Part shown: positions 1 through 8,742 of the stretch, piece by piece
Position numbering within the stretch: position 1 is the stretch's first letter
How the letters are laid out: every line of letters starts with the position of its first letter
Assembly (NCBI GenBank): GCA_014859965.1
Contig: JACZKQ010000116.1
Span: forward strand, 1 to 61,495
Reading direction: 5' to 3'
DNA length: 61,495 bases
DNA from: Phycisphaerae bacterium
GTDB lineage: Bacteria; Planctomycetota; Phycisphaerae; Sedimentisphaerales; Anaerohalosphaeraceae
Notes under the pieces: generated by a model
What the model was told of the DNA's origin: nothing
What the model saw: the letters and a program-made list of their open reading frames with translations, nothing else
The model's database searches: none
Translations under genes and position numbers: made by a program

Positions 1-97
1 TTGCGGTAGACTGAGTAAATATTTCAGATTTCAGCGGGGGCGGGTAATTCGAATTGAGGGTCTGAAAGTTTAGAATTGATGTGTCTGTTGGCAGGCA

Positions 98-143
98 CAC
101 GGGCAAGATGGCCTTAGCACGAATCATGGGCAGGAAGCCCATG
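98..143. repeat. REP-like palindromic element, copy 1
   Basis: A 7-bp stem with a 5-nt loop lies at 125-143 (CATGGGC, loop AGGAA, GCCCATG). It is preceded by a degenerate partner starting CACGGGCAAGATGGCC at 98. The same architecture recurs at 37086-37134. A run of T follows at 148-153, directly in front of the ribosome binding site of lpdA, so this copy could also act as a terminator or attenuator for transcription entering from the left. The T-run reading is inference; the palindromes are seen directly. Confidence 0.55.
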
Positions 144-163
144 CCACTTTTTTGGAGAAGATT

Positions 164-1546
164 ATGGCGGCGTTTGATGTTGTGGTGATTGGCGGCGGAC
201 CGGGGGGCTATGCGGCGGCGATTCGGTGTGCCCAGAAGAAGGCATCGGTGGCGCTGGTGGAGAAGGCGGATATGGGGGGGACATGTCTGAACACAGGGTG
301 CATTCCGTCGAAGGCGCTGCTGGCGTCGGTTCACTTTCTGACTTTGGCGAGGCATGCAAGCCTGATGGGGCTGGAGCTCGGCGAGGTGAAGGCGAACTGG
401 GGCAAGATGCAGTCGCGCAAGGATGCCATCGTGATGGGATTCCGCAAGGGCGTGACAGGATTGCTGCAGGCGAACGGCGTGAAGGTGTATGAGGGACGCG
501 GCATCGTGGGTCCGGGCGGCAAGGTAAAGATCGCCGGGATCGGCGGGTCGGAAGAAATCATGGCGAAAAAGGTGATTCTGGCGACGGGGTCGGTGCCGAT
601 CGAGATCGGGTCGTTTCCGTTCGACGGGCGGACGATCATCAGCAGCACCGAGGCGCTTTCACTCGATGCCATACCGGCGTCGATGGTGATTATCGGAGGC
701 GGCATCATCGGCTGCGAGATGGCGTGCGTGTACGCGGCGGTCGGGTGCAAGGTGACGATTGTGGAGGCGCTGGACAGTCTGCTGCCGAATGAAGATGCGT
801 GGGTCGGGGCGCTGATGACGAAGGAATTGAAGAAGATCGGCATTGATTCCATGGCGGGGCAAAAGGTAACGGGCGTCGCGGTGGCCGGCGGGGGGGCTAA
901 GGTGTCGTTAGCGAGCGGGACCGTGCTGGACGCCGAAAAGGTGTTGGTGGCGGTGGGCCGGCGGGCGGTGTGCGACAAGGAAACGATCGAGGGGTTGGGT
1001 CTGAAGCTGAGCGGGCCGGCAATTGCCGTCAATGAAAAGTTGGAAACCAGCGCGCCGGATGTGTACGCAATCGGTGATGCGGTGGGAACGACGTATCTGG
1101 CGCACGGGGCATTTATGGAGGCGGAGGTTGCGGCCGCCAATGCCTGCGGAGAAGATGAGCGGATGGGGCCTTATTACCTGGTGCCGCGGGCGGTGTATAC
1201 GTTTCCGGAGGTGGCGTCGGTGGGGCGGAGCGAAAAGAAGTGCGCCGAGATGGGAATCGAGACGTACGTCGGCAAGGCGAACTTCCGGACGAACGGGCGG
1301 AGCGTGGCCCATAACGAAGGGATCGGCGAGGTGCGGGTGATTCGCAATGCGGCCGACGATGAGATCATGGGCGTGACGATGGTTGGGGCGACAGTGACGG
1401 AGATGATCGCGGCGGCGCGGGCCCTGATCGGCAGCAAGGAGAAGATTACGGAAGTGTGCTTCCCGCATCCGACGGTATCGGAGGTGCTCAAGGAAGCATG
1501 GGAAGATGCCTTTGGGATCAGTCTGCATGTACCGCCGCGGAAGTAG
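164..1546 (+). CDS. lpdA: Dihydrolipoyl dehydrogenase (E3)
   Basis: Flavoprotein that reoxidises dihydrolipoamide on 2-oxoacid dehydrogenase complexes or the glycine cleavage system, passing electrons to NAD+. From the ATG at 164 the protein is 460 aa, the usual family length. The FAD-binding GGGPGG is at residues 10-15, the redox-active pair C41/C46 is in the GGTCLNTGCIPSK motif, an NAD-binding GGGIIG lies mid-protein, and the dimer-interface HPTVSE with the catalytic His is at about 435-440. An in-frame TTG at 152 would add four residues, but GGAG at 154-157 is well spaced from the ATG at 164, which decides the start. lipB and lipA, which make the lipoyl cofactor, lie 5.5 kb downstream but in a separate unit. 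Confidence 0.95.
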   Translation: MAAFDVVVIGGGPGGYAAAIRCAQKKASVALVEKADMGGTCLNTGCIPSKALLASVHFLTLARHASLMGLELGEVKANWGKMQSRKDAIVMGFRKGVTGLLQANGVKVYEGRGIVGPGGKVKIAGIGGSEEIMAKKVILATGSVPIEIGSFPFDGRTIISSTEALSLDAIPASMVIIGGGIIGCEMACVYAAVGCKVTIVEALDSLLPNEDAWVGALMTKELKKIGIDSMAGQKVTGVAVAGGGAKVSLASGTVLDAEKVLVAVGRRAVCDKETIEGLGLKLSGPAIAVNEKLETSAPDVYAIGDAVGTTYLAHGAFMEAEVAAANACGEDERMGPYYLVPRAVYTFPEVASVGRSEKKCAEMGIETYVGKANFRTNGRSVAHNEGIGEVRVIRNAADDEIMGVTMVGATVTEMIAAARALIGSKEKITEVCFPHPTVSEVLKEAWEDAFGISLHVPPRK

Positions 1547-1615
1547 CTGTCGAAGCTCTAAATCGTAAAGCAAATCTCAACTTGAAATTTGAATATCCCA
1601 GACGCAGGCGGTGTG

Positions 1616-2899
1616 ATGAAAAGAAGGTTGATTTGGATCATTGCGGTTTTACTTTTGGCGCAGGCGTCGGTGCGGGCAGAGTGGCCGCAGTTTCGCGGTC
1701 CGCGGGGGGACGGGCATGTTGTGTCAATCGCGGAAAAGCAGGCGCCGCTGCCGCTGGTTTGGAGCGAGACGGAGAACGTTCGTTGGAAGATCGCCATCCC
1801 GCACCGGGGCTGGTCGACGCCGGTGGTGTTGGACGGCCAGGTGTGGCTGACGACGGCGACGCCGGACGGCCGCGATTATTTCGTGATCTGCGTCGACGCC
1901 GAATCGGGTGAGGTGCTGCTCAATAAGCGGCTGTTTCACTGTGACGAGCCGGAGCCGTTGGGCAATAACGTGAATGGCTATGCCTCGCCTTCGCCGACGA
2001 TTGAGGCGGGGCGGGTGTACGTGCATTTCGGAAGCTATGGCACGGCGTGTCTGGACACGCGGACGTTCGAGGTGCTGTGGGAGCGGACGGACCTGCCGTG
2101 CCGGCATTACCGCGGGCCGGGCTCATCGGTGATCCTGTTCGAAAACATGCTGATCGTCACGATGGACGGCGTGGACGTACAGTACCTCGTGGCGCTCGAT
2201 AAGAAGACCGGCAAGACGGTTTGGAAGACGGACCGCACGACCGAATGGAACGACCTGGATGATGACGGCAAGCCGTTCGACAACGGCGATCTGCGTAAGG
2301 CGTATTCGACGCCGCTGATTATCGAGGTCGGCGGGGAAACGCAGATGATCAGCATTGGGGCGCGGTCGACGTACGGGTACGATCCGCGGGACGGACGGGA
2401 GATATGGAAGGTGCGCTATCCGGGCTTTTCGAATGCTGCGTGCGCGGTCTACGGCAACGGCATTGCGTACATTCTTACGGGCTTCGGGCGGACCGAGTTG
2501 TATGCGGTGGCTGCTGACGGGCGGGGCGACGTGACGGATACGCATATTCGATGGACGGCCAAACAGACGCTGCCGCAGACGCCGTCGCCCCTGCTTGTGG
2601 GTGACCTGTTGTTCACAGTGAGCGACGTGGGCATGCTGATGTGCTTTGACGCGGCGACGGGGGAGGTGATCTGGAAGGAGCGGCTCAAAGGCAAACAGAC
2701 GGCGTCGCCGGTCTATGCGGACGGGCGGGTTTACATCTTCGATCAGGATGGCAACGCGACGGTGTTCCGGCCGGGACGCACATACGAGCACCTGGCGACC
2801 AGCAAGCTCGACGACGGCTGCATGGCGTCGCCGGCGGTTTCGGGCAAGGCCATCTTCGTGAGAACAAAGAGCCGCCTGTACCGGATCGAATCACCTTGA
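1616..2899 (+). CDS. Secreted PQQ-like beta-propeller repeat protein
   Basis: A 427-aa protein with a signal peptide (MKRRLIWIIAVLLLAQASVRA) followed by WPQFRGPRGDGH, an opening typical of planctomycetal PQQ-repeat proteins. Propeller blades can be recognised from repeated D-x-x-x-G-x-x-x-W strands, for example ALDKKTGKTVW, YDPRDGREIW and CFDAATGEVIW. No PQQ-binding or dehydrogenase-specific residues are evident, so an enzymatic role cannot be claimed; BamB-like scaffolding or quinoprotein-like function are both possible. A TTG at 1589 is in frame, but it would put nine polar residues before the signal peptide, so the ATG at 1616 is preferred. It follows lpdA by 69 bp and may be cotranscribed. 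Confidence 0.85.
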   Translation: MKRRLIWIIAVLLLAQASVRAEWPQFRGPRGDGHVVSIAEKQAPLPLVWSETENVRWKIAIPHRGWSTPVVLDGQVWLTTATPDGRDYFVICVDAESGEVLLNKRLFHCDEPEPLGNNVNGYASPSPTIEAGRVYVHFGSYGTACLDTRTFEVLWERTDLPCRHYRGPGSSVILFENMLIVTMDGVDVQYLVALDKKTGKTVWKTDRTTEWNDLDDDGKPFDNGDLRKAYSTPLIIEVGGETQMISIGARSTYGYDPRDGREIWKVRYPGFSNAACAVYGNGIAYILTGFGRTELYAVAADGRGDVTDTHIRWTAKQTLPQTPSPLLVGDLLFTVSDVGMLMCFDAATGEVIWKERLKGKQTASPVYADGRVYIFDQDGNATVFRPGRTYEHLATSKLDDGCMASPAVSGKAIFVRTKSRLYRIESP

Positions 2900-2931
2900 C
2901 GATACAGGTTTGCTGTGCTACGGTAGGCATC

Positions 2932-3321
2932 GTGAATCATGTTTTGTACATCGTATCGCTGGCGGTCTTCTGGGCGGGGCTGCCGATTCTTCTGTGGCTG
3001 CGGTTCTTTCGTTTCAGGGCCGTGGGGTGGTGGCAGGTTTTGTTCACCCTTTGCGTGGTGTCCTGGTTTTCCGGTAACGCGATGGTGTATTTCCATTTCG
3101 AGCACCTGTACGACATTGTGAAGGGGTACGCGGGGGATCCGCCGGCCGAGTTACTTGACCGCCTGCAGGCCGACGGGGGGCCGCGGGTATTCGCCTTGTA
3201 TTTCGGCTGGGCTTACGGGCTCTTCTATGCGGTTCCGTGGCTTGTGCTGTTTGCGGTTGCGTGGGAGTTGATGGCGAGGCGGAACGGAACCAGACACATG
3301 AGGTCCGAAGATTCGTGTTGA
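2932..3321 (+). CDS. Small membrane protein, three predicted helices
   Basis: About 129 aa with three hydrophobic stretches: VLYIVSLAVFWAGLPILLW near the N-terminus, a central helix around VLFTLCVVSWFSGN, and a C-terminal helix around FYAVPWLVLFAVAWEL. I do not recognise the family. The GTG at 2932 is chosen because the protein then begins at its first helix and GGTAGG sits just upstream. An alternative TTG at 2896 overlaps the stop codon of the propeller gene by 4 nt and would suit translational coupling. The stop codon of this gene overlaps the -35 box of the next promoter. Confidence 0.6.
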   Translation: MNHVLYIVSLAVFWAGLPILLWLRFFRFRAVGWWQVLFTLCVVSWFSGNAMVYFHFEHLYDIVKGYAGDPPAELLDRLQADGGPRVFALYFGWAYGLFYAVPWLVLFAVAWELMARRNGTRHMRSEDSC

Positions 3322-3346
3322 CATTTGCTGTCCGCCGGGTTACACT
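3318..3346 (+). promoter_or_regulatory. Sigma70-type promoter for the dockerin-tailed protein gene
   Basis: TTGACA at 3318-3323 and TACACT at 3341-3346 are separated by 17 bp. The -35 hexamer is a perfect match and overlaps the stop codon of the upstream gene. Transcription would start near 3353, about 50 nt before the ATG at 3404. Confidence 0.7.
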
Positions 3347-3403
3347 GTTGCTCCGCTTTGCCTCTGAATATGCTGATTGGGAATTGGAGAAAGGGTGGTA
3401 CAC

Positions 3404-4396
3404 ATGAAAAGACAAATCTGCTCTGCTTTGTTAGTGTCGCTGTTGTGGGGAGGTTATTTTGTCCGGGCGGAGGTCGTGACATGGCCGCTGCCGGAGCTGG
3501 TCGGTCTTGTTGGCAGGTATCCCGGCTCGGATGTCGTCAGCGTCGACCTGGGGGCGGCTTTTAGCGAGATCCACTCCGTTAAGATTCAGTGTTCGGGGAG
3601 CATCAGTTCCGGCCTTGGGTGTGGTGACGGCATTGAGCGGCCTGTCTTTCCTTACTATCAAATTCCCGGTGTTATCGAGTTTTTCGTGGAGCATCCCGCG
3701 TCGGATAGCTGCGTGACGACGGTTGGACCATACAGCGACGGTTTTTCCGTTGAACAGTCCTTTGATTGCCCCGGCGGAACCGACTGGAGTATTCTTCTGG
3801 ACGGCCAGGCCGAGCTTGTTTTCCATGTCAGATCCAAGCTGGTTGTTGTCGGCGGCGTTACATTGCTGCATCCGGCGGCGACTATCTACGAAGCCAGCCT
3901 GATTATTGATGGGGTTCCTGCAGGCGCATCCCCCGTGATGCATGAGGTTGAACAGGCGTTTCTGCTCGCCGGTTCCACGTACACCATCGCGTGGACGGAT
4001 CCGGCGGGCGATTGCCAGGGCAGTTACTTCCTGGATTACTCCATCGATGACGGGGCGACCTGGACGGCGATCGAGGACAGCGCTGTGTCCGGCGGCTGTG
4101 CGTATGACTGGACGGTGCCTGCCGTGAATTCGGCCGAGTGCCGGATCAGGATTTTGGACGCGGATTCCCCGTGGCTCAGTGATACAACGGACGTGCTGTT
4201 TGCTATTTATGAATGCCAGGGACCCGTGGCGGGCGACCTTGACGGCAACTGCTATGTTGAATTCAATGACTTTGGGCTGTTCGCCGCGGGCTGGGGCGAA
4301 GGGTTGCTGGGCCCGGAGGAATTGCTGGCGTGGGCCCAGTCGTGGCTTGCGTGCGGCAATCCGTTTGATCCTGTGTGCACCGGGCAGCCTGAATAA
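3404..4396 (+). CDS. Secreted protein with C-terminal dockerin-like domain
   Basis: A 330-aa exported protein: signal peptide MKRQICSALLVSLLWGGYFVRA, a beta-rich central region with several paired cysteines, and from about residue 275 a dockerin-like tail with a calcium-loop motif GDLDGNCYVEFNDFGLFAAGW and a weaker second half (LLAWAQSWL). The middle contains a Ser-rich beta-sandwich-like stretch (DYSIDDGATWTAIED) of a kind seen in surface adhesins, but no catalytic domain is recognised. The ATG at 3404 has AGGGTGG upstream; the in-frame TTG at 3377 is rejected because it would precede the signal peptide with a polar extension. Dockerin-like tails recur in three other secreted proteins of this window. 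Confidence 0.75.
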   Translation: MKRQICSALLVSLLWGGYFVRAEVVTWPLPELVGLVGRYPGSDVVSVDLGAAFSEIHSVKIQCSGSISSGLGCGDGIERPVFPYYQIPGVIEFFVEHPASDSCVTTVGPYSDGFSVEQSFDCPGGTDWSILLDGQAELVFHVRSKLVVVGGVTLLHPAATIYEASLIIDGVPAGASPVMHEVEQAFLLAGSTYTIAWTDPAGDCQGSYFLDYSIDDGATWTAIEDSAVSGGCAYDWTVPAVNSAECRIRILDADSPWLSDTTDVLFAIYECQGPVAGDLDGNCYVEFNDFGLFAAGWGEGLLGPEELLAWAQSWLACGNPFDPVCTGQPE

Positions 4397-4426
4397 GCTG
4401 CAATCACAATTTGAGGAGATGGCCGC

Positions 4427-5794
4427 ATGACGGAGTCAATTTCGAGCAAGTCGAAGGGCGTAAGCCGCCGTACATTCGTTCGGGCCGCCGCGGGTTCGGT
4501 TGCTTTGCCGTACCTTGTGCCGGGCTCGGTGTTCGGGGCAAATGCACCGAGCGAGCGCATTGTGATGGGGTGCATCGGCGTGGGGGGCATGGGCACGAAC
4601 AATATGATGGGGTTTCTGGCCAACGCCGACGTGCAGGTGGTGGCGGTGTGCGATCCGGAGACGGGCAGCGACGGGTACGGTCACTGGTATAACAAAGGCG
4701 GCTGGTTAGGTCGCGAGCCGGCTATCGAGCGGGTTAACAAACACTATGCCGCACAGCGGGAGTCCGGGACGTTCAAGGGATGTGACGGGTACGTCGACTT
4801 CCGCGAACTGCTGGGGCGCAAGGATATCGACGCGGTGATGATCGCTCCGCCGGATCACTGGCATGCGATCCATGCGATTGCAGCGGCGCGGGCCGGTAAG
4901 GATATCTATTGCGAAAAACCGCTGACGCTGACTGTGGCGGAGGGGCGGGCCGTGGTGCGGGCGGCGCAGCGGAGCAATGTAGTGTTTCAGACGGGGACGC
5001 ACCACCGGTCCGCGGATGGGCATCTGCGGCAGGTGTGCGAACTGGTTCGCAACGGGCGGATCGGCGAGATCAAGCGGGTGATTTCGTATATCGGCGCGAA
5101 TAACCGCACGTCGACGGCGCAGAAGGGGGACTCGATGCCGATTCCGAAGGGGTTCGACTGGGAGATGTGGCTGGGGCCTGCGCCGGTCGTGCCGTATCAC
5201 CGGGACCGCACGCATTACACGTTCCGGTTTGTGCAGGATTACTCAGGCGGGCAGACGACCAATCTCGGCGTCCATGCGCTGGATATCGTGCAGTGGGCGC
5301 TCGGGACGGACCGCACCGGCCCGGTGGAGTTCGAGGACATGGCCTCGGAGTGGCCGACGGACGGGCTCTTCGATACGGCGACGAAGGTGGCATTTCGGGC
5401 GCGGTATGCGAGCGGGGTGGAGCTGATCTGCCAGACGAGCGACAGCCCGGTCATCGCACGGTTCGAGGGGACGGATGGGTGGATTGAGGCGACTTACAAT
5501 TCATTTACATGCAGTCCGGAGGGGCTGAAGGATTCCGTCATCGGGCCCAATGAGATCAGGCTGTACAAGAGCAACAACCATCATCGCAATTTCCTGGACT
5601 GCATCAAGAGCCGCGCCGAAACAATCACGCCGGCGGAGGTGGGGCATCGCTCAACGTCGCTGTGCCTCGTGGCCAACATCGCAATGCTCCTGAAGCGCAA
5701 AATCCGCTGGGACCCGGAGACGGAGAAGATCATCGGCGACGAACAAGCGGCAAGGATGTTAAGCAAGCCCATGCGGCCGCCGTGGCGTTTATAA
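4427..5794 (+). CDS. Tat-exported Gfo/Idh/MocA family oxidoreductase
   Basis: A 455-aa NAD(P)-dependent sugar oxidoreductase-like protein. The N-terminus carries a twin-arginine signal (SRRTFVRAAAG), then a Rossmann fold with GCIGVGGMG and the family EKP motif at about residues 162-164 (YCEKPLTL). The C-terminal half has the usual GVHALDIVQWALG segment containing a likely active-site His. GAGGAG lies upstream of the ATG. It follows the dockerin-tailed gene by 30 bp, so the two may be cotranscribed from the promoter at 3318. Exported members of this family are abundant in planctomycetes and may act on sugars or glycosides in the periplasm; the substrate is unknown. Confidence 0.88.
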   Translation: MTESISSKSKGVSRRTFVRAAAGSVALPYLVPGSVFGANAPSERIVMGCIGVGGMGTNNMMGFLANADVQVVAVCDPETGSDGYGHWYNKGGWLGREPAIERVNKHYAAQRESGTFKGCDGYVDFRELLGRKDIDAVMIAPPDHWHAIHAIAAARAGKDIYCEKPLTLTVAEGRAVVRAAQRSNVVFQTGTHHRSADGHLRQVCELVRNGRIGEIKRVISYIGANNRTSTAQKGDSMPIPKGFDWEMWLGPAPVVPYHRDRTHYTFRFVQDYSGGQTTNLGVHALDIVQWALGTDRTGPVEFEDMASEWPTDGLFDTATKVAFRARYASGVELICQTSDSPVIARFEGTDGWIEATYNSFTCSPEGLKDSVIGPNEIRLYKSNNHHRNFLDCIKSRAETITPAEVGHRSTSLCLVANIAMLLKRKIRWDPETEKIIGDEQAARMLSKPMRPPWRL

Positions 5795-5812
5795 TTGAGC
5801 CCGCAGTGATTG

Positions 5813-5843
5813 GCCCTACGAAACGCCGGTAGGGGGCTTTTTT
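5813..5843 (+). terminator. Rho-independent terminator after the oxidoreductase gene
   Basis: GCCCTAC at 5813-5819 pairs with GTAGGGGGC at 5829-5837, allowing two extra G, and is followed by six T at 5838-5843. It lies in the 3' end of the convergent DUF697 gene, whose stop codon (5816-5818) falls in the left arm. Confidence 0.7.
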
Positions 5844-6967
5844 CGACGGAAGATGCGAGGTATTCCAATGATTCCCCGCGCCGAGTAAGTGGCGGCGCGG
5901 CCCGCGGCTTTTGTGGCGTAGACGGCGCCGTTTACGGGGGCCATTATGCAGGAGCCGATGGCGTTGCCTGTTTCGTCGAGTGCGGAGGCGATTCTGTCTT
6001 TGAGGTCGCCTGCTGCAGCGCCGGCCCGGGCGCGGATACCGGGCCAGACGTCGACCCAGAAGGTGTCTTTTACGTCGCCGTAGAAGGCGGCGGCGCGACG
6101 GCTCAGGCTGTCCTTTGCCTGGCGTTCGTTCCAGGGGCGAAAGGCGCGGCAGCGGTCCATTGCGGCGTGGCCGACGATGGTGGTCATGAAGCCTGCGCCC
6201 ATGCCTTGGGCGATGTCATCGACGAAGCGTCCGATACCTGGGACACGCGAGCCGAGGCCTTCGATGAGGTTCTTGCCCATGTTGATGTAGTTGACGGTTG
6301 CGATGACCCGGACGATATCGGCGTAGATGCTGAGCTGCTGGCGGAAGCGGGGGCGGGCGTTGTAGACGTGTATGATCCGGGTGATCATGACGAGATTGCG
6401 ATAGAGGACGATAAGGAGGTCCGCGGCCTTGTACGGGCTGAGTGTGACGCCGACCATAACGTCGCGCATGGAATCGCGAATCTGGCGGAGAGCGCGGGCG
6501 TCGATGGTGTCAAGGAGGGGCTTGACCGCATCTTCTTCGGCGCGGTTGACGGCGGCGAGAAGCGTTGTACGGTCGAACAGCGTTTTGCGGGCGGTATGAA
6601 GGGCGGCGATGGCGTCAGCGGCCATTTGGCGTTCGCCGGGAGACAAAACGGCGTTGCTGCGGAGGCGGTTGAGGTATTTGCCGAGATACACGGCGTATCG
6701 CCTAAGCTGGTGAGGCGAGGCCTTTTCGAGGTCGCCGACGGGTGGAGGAATGAGCACACGGGGGCTGGAGATCAGGGCGGAGAAGAAATACCAGAATACC
6801 CAGATCGTGAGACAGGCGAGCGCAATGACGAAGATGTACGCGGCGGCCGGGTGAAAGCCGCGAAGCGTCTGGTAGGCGCGGAGAATCTCGATGAAAAAGA
6901 AAAACGAAAGCAGGCCGCCGATGATCCAGACGGCGCTGACGACGATTTTCCACCACATTTTGAGCAT
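5816..6967 (-). CDS. DUF697 (YcjF-like) inner-membrane protein
   Basis: A 383-aa membrane protein. Two transmembrane helices lie at about residues 8-28 and 42-64 (WWKIVVSAVWIIGGLLSFFF; YIFVIALACLTIWVFWYFF), followed by a helical cytoplasmic region. From about residue 175 to 275 is a segment resembling DUF697/YcjF, with glycine- and alanine-rich helices (RVIATVNYINMGKNLIEGLG). The C-terminal tail is basic. Families of this kind are often linked with GTPases, but no GTPase gene is adjacent. AAGGAC precedes the ATG on the minus strand. It is convergent with the Gfo/Idh gene and divergent from lipB. Confidence 0.7.
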   Translation of the reverse strand: MLKMWWKIVVSAVWIIGGLLSFFFFIEILRAYQTLRGFHPAAAYIFVIALACLTIWVFWYFFSALISSPRVLIPPPVGDLEKASPHQLRRYAVYLGKYLNRLRSNAVLSPGERQMAADAIAALHTARKTLFDRTTLLAAVNRAEEDAVKPLLDTIDARALRQIRDSMRDVMVGVTLSPYKAADLLIVLYRNLVMITRIIHVYNARPRFRQQLSIYADIVRVIATVNYINMGKNLIEGLGSRVPGIGRFVDDIAQGMGAGFMTTIVGHAAMDRCRAFRPWNERQAKDSLSRRAAAFYGDVKDTFWVDVWPGIRARAGAAAGDLKDRIASALDETGNAIGSCIMAPVNGAVYATKAAGRAATYSARGIIGIPRIFRRKKPPTGVS

Positions 6968-7031
6968 ATTCGGTCCTTTTGGTTATCGGCCGCGGTGCAT
7001 AAACCGTACGGTGGCCGCCCGGTTGGGTTTG

Positions 7032-7040
7032 TGTTATAAT
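7032..7040 (+). promoter_or_regulatory. Extended -10 promoter of lipB
   Basis: TG at 7032-7033, one base, then a perfect TATAAT at 7035-7040. No convincing -35 box is seen 16-18 bp upstream, which suits an extended -10 promoter. The start codon of lipB is only 9 nt after the hexamer, so the predicted RNA start lies 1-3 nt before the ATG. Confidence 0.6.
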
Positions 7041-7048
7041 TGTAGTCG

Positions 7049-7741
7049 ATGAACGAGGCGATTTGTAACAGAAAATCCGGGGCCGCGGCCCTGGTTATAC
7101 GAGATTGCGGGCTGATGCCGTATGGTCAGGCCCTTGCGCTGCAGTTTGAACTGTGCGAGCGGCGGCAGGCGGATGCGGTTGAGAACACCATTTTGCTTGT
7201 GGAGCATCCTGCGGTGATCACTTTGGGGGCGAGGAAGACCGAGAATCGGCTCTTGACGGACACTGCGCAATTGGAAGAGCAGGGTGTCGAGGTGGTCGGG
7301 GTGGGACGCGGCGGCGGAACAACGGCGCACAATCCGGGGCAGATTGTCGTATATCCCGTCATGAAGCTCAAATCGCTGGGGTTGGGGATCACCGAATATG
7401 TGCGGCAGTTGGAGGCGATCGGCATAGGGCTGCTTGCGGACTATGGCATTGCGGCCGGGCGCCGCAAAGGCTATCCGGGCCTGTGGGTGGGGCCAAAGAA
7501 GATCGGCTCCATTGGCGTGCAGGTTAAGCGGTGGGTGACTCTGCACGGGATGGCGATTAACATGTGCAACGATCTAAAGGTTTTCGAGCATATCGTGCCG
7601 TGCGGGCTGGAGGGGGTCTGCATGACTTCGGCGGCGGCCTTGTCGGGGGGGGAGGTGTCGATGCCCGAAGCAAAGGCGAGGCTGGCCCGGTTATGCGTAC
7701 AGGCGTTTTCAAGTGAGGAACTGGTCAAGTATGAGTGTTGA
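7049..7741 (+). CDS. lipB: Octanoyltransferase LipB
   Basis: Transfers octanoyl groups from acyl carrier protein to lipoyl domains, the first step of lipoate biosynthesis. The 230-aa protein has the family signature RGGGTTAHNPGQ at 87-98, the catalytic Lys at 151 in KKIGSIGV and the catalytic Cys at 185 in IVPCGLEG. Family homology reaches back to about residue 15 (LVIRDCGLMPYGQAL), so a start at or near 7049 is required. No ribosome binding site is visible before this ATG and the -10 box is almost adjacent, so translation may be leaderless. It overlaps lipA by 11 nt. Confidence 0.93.
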   Translation: MNEAICNRKSGAAALVIRDCGLMPYGQALALQFELCERRQADAVENTILLVEHPAVITLGARKTENRLLTDTAQLEEQGVEVVGVGRGGGTTAHNPGQIVVYPVMKLKSLGLGITEYVRQLEAIGIGLLADYGIAAGRRKGYPGLWVGPKKIGSIGVQVKRWVTLHGMAINMCNDLKVFEHIVPCGLEGVCMTSAAALSGGEVSMPEAKARLARLCVQAFSSEELVKYEC

Positions 7742-8588
7742 GCGAAGATTGCCCCAGTGGCTGAAGCGGCGGATCGGCTCGGGCGAGACGTTCGGGCATA
7801 CGGCGCGGATGGTGTCGGATCTGGGGTTGGAGACGATCTGCACGAACGCCAACTGTCCCAACCGCGGCGAGTGCTGGGGGCGAGGCACGGCGACGGTGCT
7901 GATCCTGGGAAACGTGTGCACGCGAAACTGCCGTTTCTGCTCGGTTGGTACGGGTCGGCCGCTGCCGCCGGATGCGGATGAGCCGCGGCGGGTGGCGGAG
8001 TTGGCGAGACAGTTGAAGCTGAAATACCTCGTGATTACGAGCGTGGATCGGGACGATTTGGCCGACGGCGGGGCGGGGCATTTTCGAGACGTGATCACGC
8101 GGTGCCGGCAAGAGGTAGAGGGCTTGCAGTTCGAACTTCTGGTGCCGGATTTTCGGGATTCTCAGGATGATTCGATCGCGATCCTGACCGATGCGCTTCC
8201 GTTTGTGTTCGGGCATAACGTGGAGACGGCGCCGTCGCAGTACGCCCGGGTTCGGCCGGGGGGCGATTATGGGCGGTCGCTGCGGCTGTTGGCCAAGGCA
8301 AAGGTGGCATGGCCGGACGTGCAGACCAAGTCGTCCATCATGTTGGGCTTAGGCGAGCGGGAGGAGGAGGTAGTGCAGGTATTAACGGACCTGCGCGGGG
8401 TGGGGTGCGACCGCGTTGCGATGGGGCAGTACCTGCGGCCGTCGAAAGAGTCGGTGGAGGTGGCCGAGTATGTGACGCCGGAGCGGTTTGCGTGGTGGGC
8501 CGAAAAGGCGAAATCTCTCGGGTTCAGTTGGGTCATGGCGTCGCCGTTTACCCGGAGTTCATTTCATGCTGAGCAGGACGTCACCTGA
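7731..8588 (+). CDS. lipA: Lipoyl synthase LipA
   Basis: Radical SAM enzyme that inserts two sulfurs into protein-bound octanoyl groups. From the ATG at 7731 it is 285 aa. The auxiliary cluster cysteines are C37, C42 and C48 (CTNANCPNRGEC), the radical-SAM cluster CX3CX2C is C63, C67, C70 (CTRNCRFC), and the C-terminal RSSFHAEQ supplies the RSS serine that ligates the auxiliary cluster. A GTG at 7713 is in frame, but the ATG at 7731 has GAGGA about 10 nt upstream and matches family starts. The ATG lies inside the 3' end of lipB, indicating translational coupling. Confidence 0.95.
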   Translation: MSVERRLPQWLKRRIGSGETFGHTARMVSDLGLETICTNANCPNRGECWGRGTATVLILGNVCTRNCRFCSVGTGRPLPPDADEPRRVAELARQLKLKYLVITSVDRDDLADGGAGHFRDVITRCRQEVEGLQFELLVPDFRDSQDDSIAILTDALPFVFGHNVETAPSQYARVRPGGDYGRSLRLLAKAKVAWPDVQTKSSIMLGLGEREEEVVQVLTDLRGVGCDRVAMGQYLRPSKESVEVAEYVTPERFAWWAEKAKSLGFSWVMASPFTRSSFHAEQDVT

Positions 8589-8742
8589 CAGGGGGCCTGG
8601 ACCGGTTTTATAGGTCTTCTGTGCTGTCGCCGTCGGCAAGCCAATTAATTGTCTGCACCATCCTCATCTCCAAGATACTGCGTCCGAATATTTCTTATAC
8701 TTTGGGTGACTCGAAACAATTCCTGTTACCGAAGGTAAGACG

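Noticed and set aside
331..1140. Minus-strand open frame inside lpdA
   Set aside because: Antisense to a gene with all catalytic motifs; composition is typical of shadows in G+C-rich DNA.
3404..4396. Cellulosome component
   Set aside because: Dockerin-like tail is present, but no cohesin, scaffoldin or cellulase gene lies in the window.
5810..7039. Plus-strand open frame of 409 codons
   Set aside because: Antisense shadow of the DUF697 gene, low-complexity Gly/Asp/Val-rich composition and no binding site.
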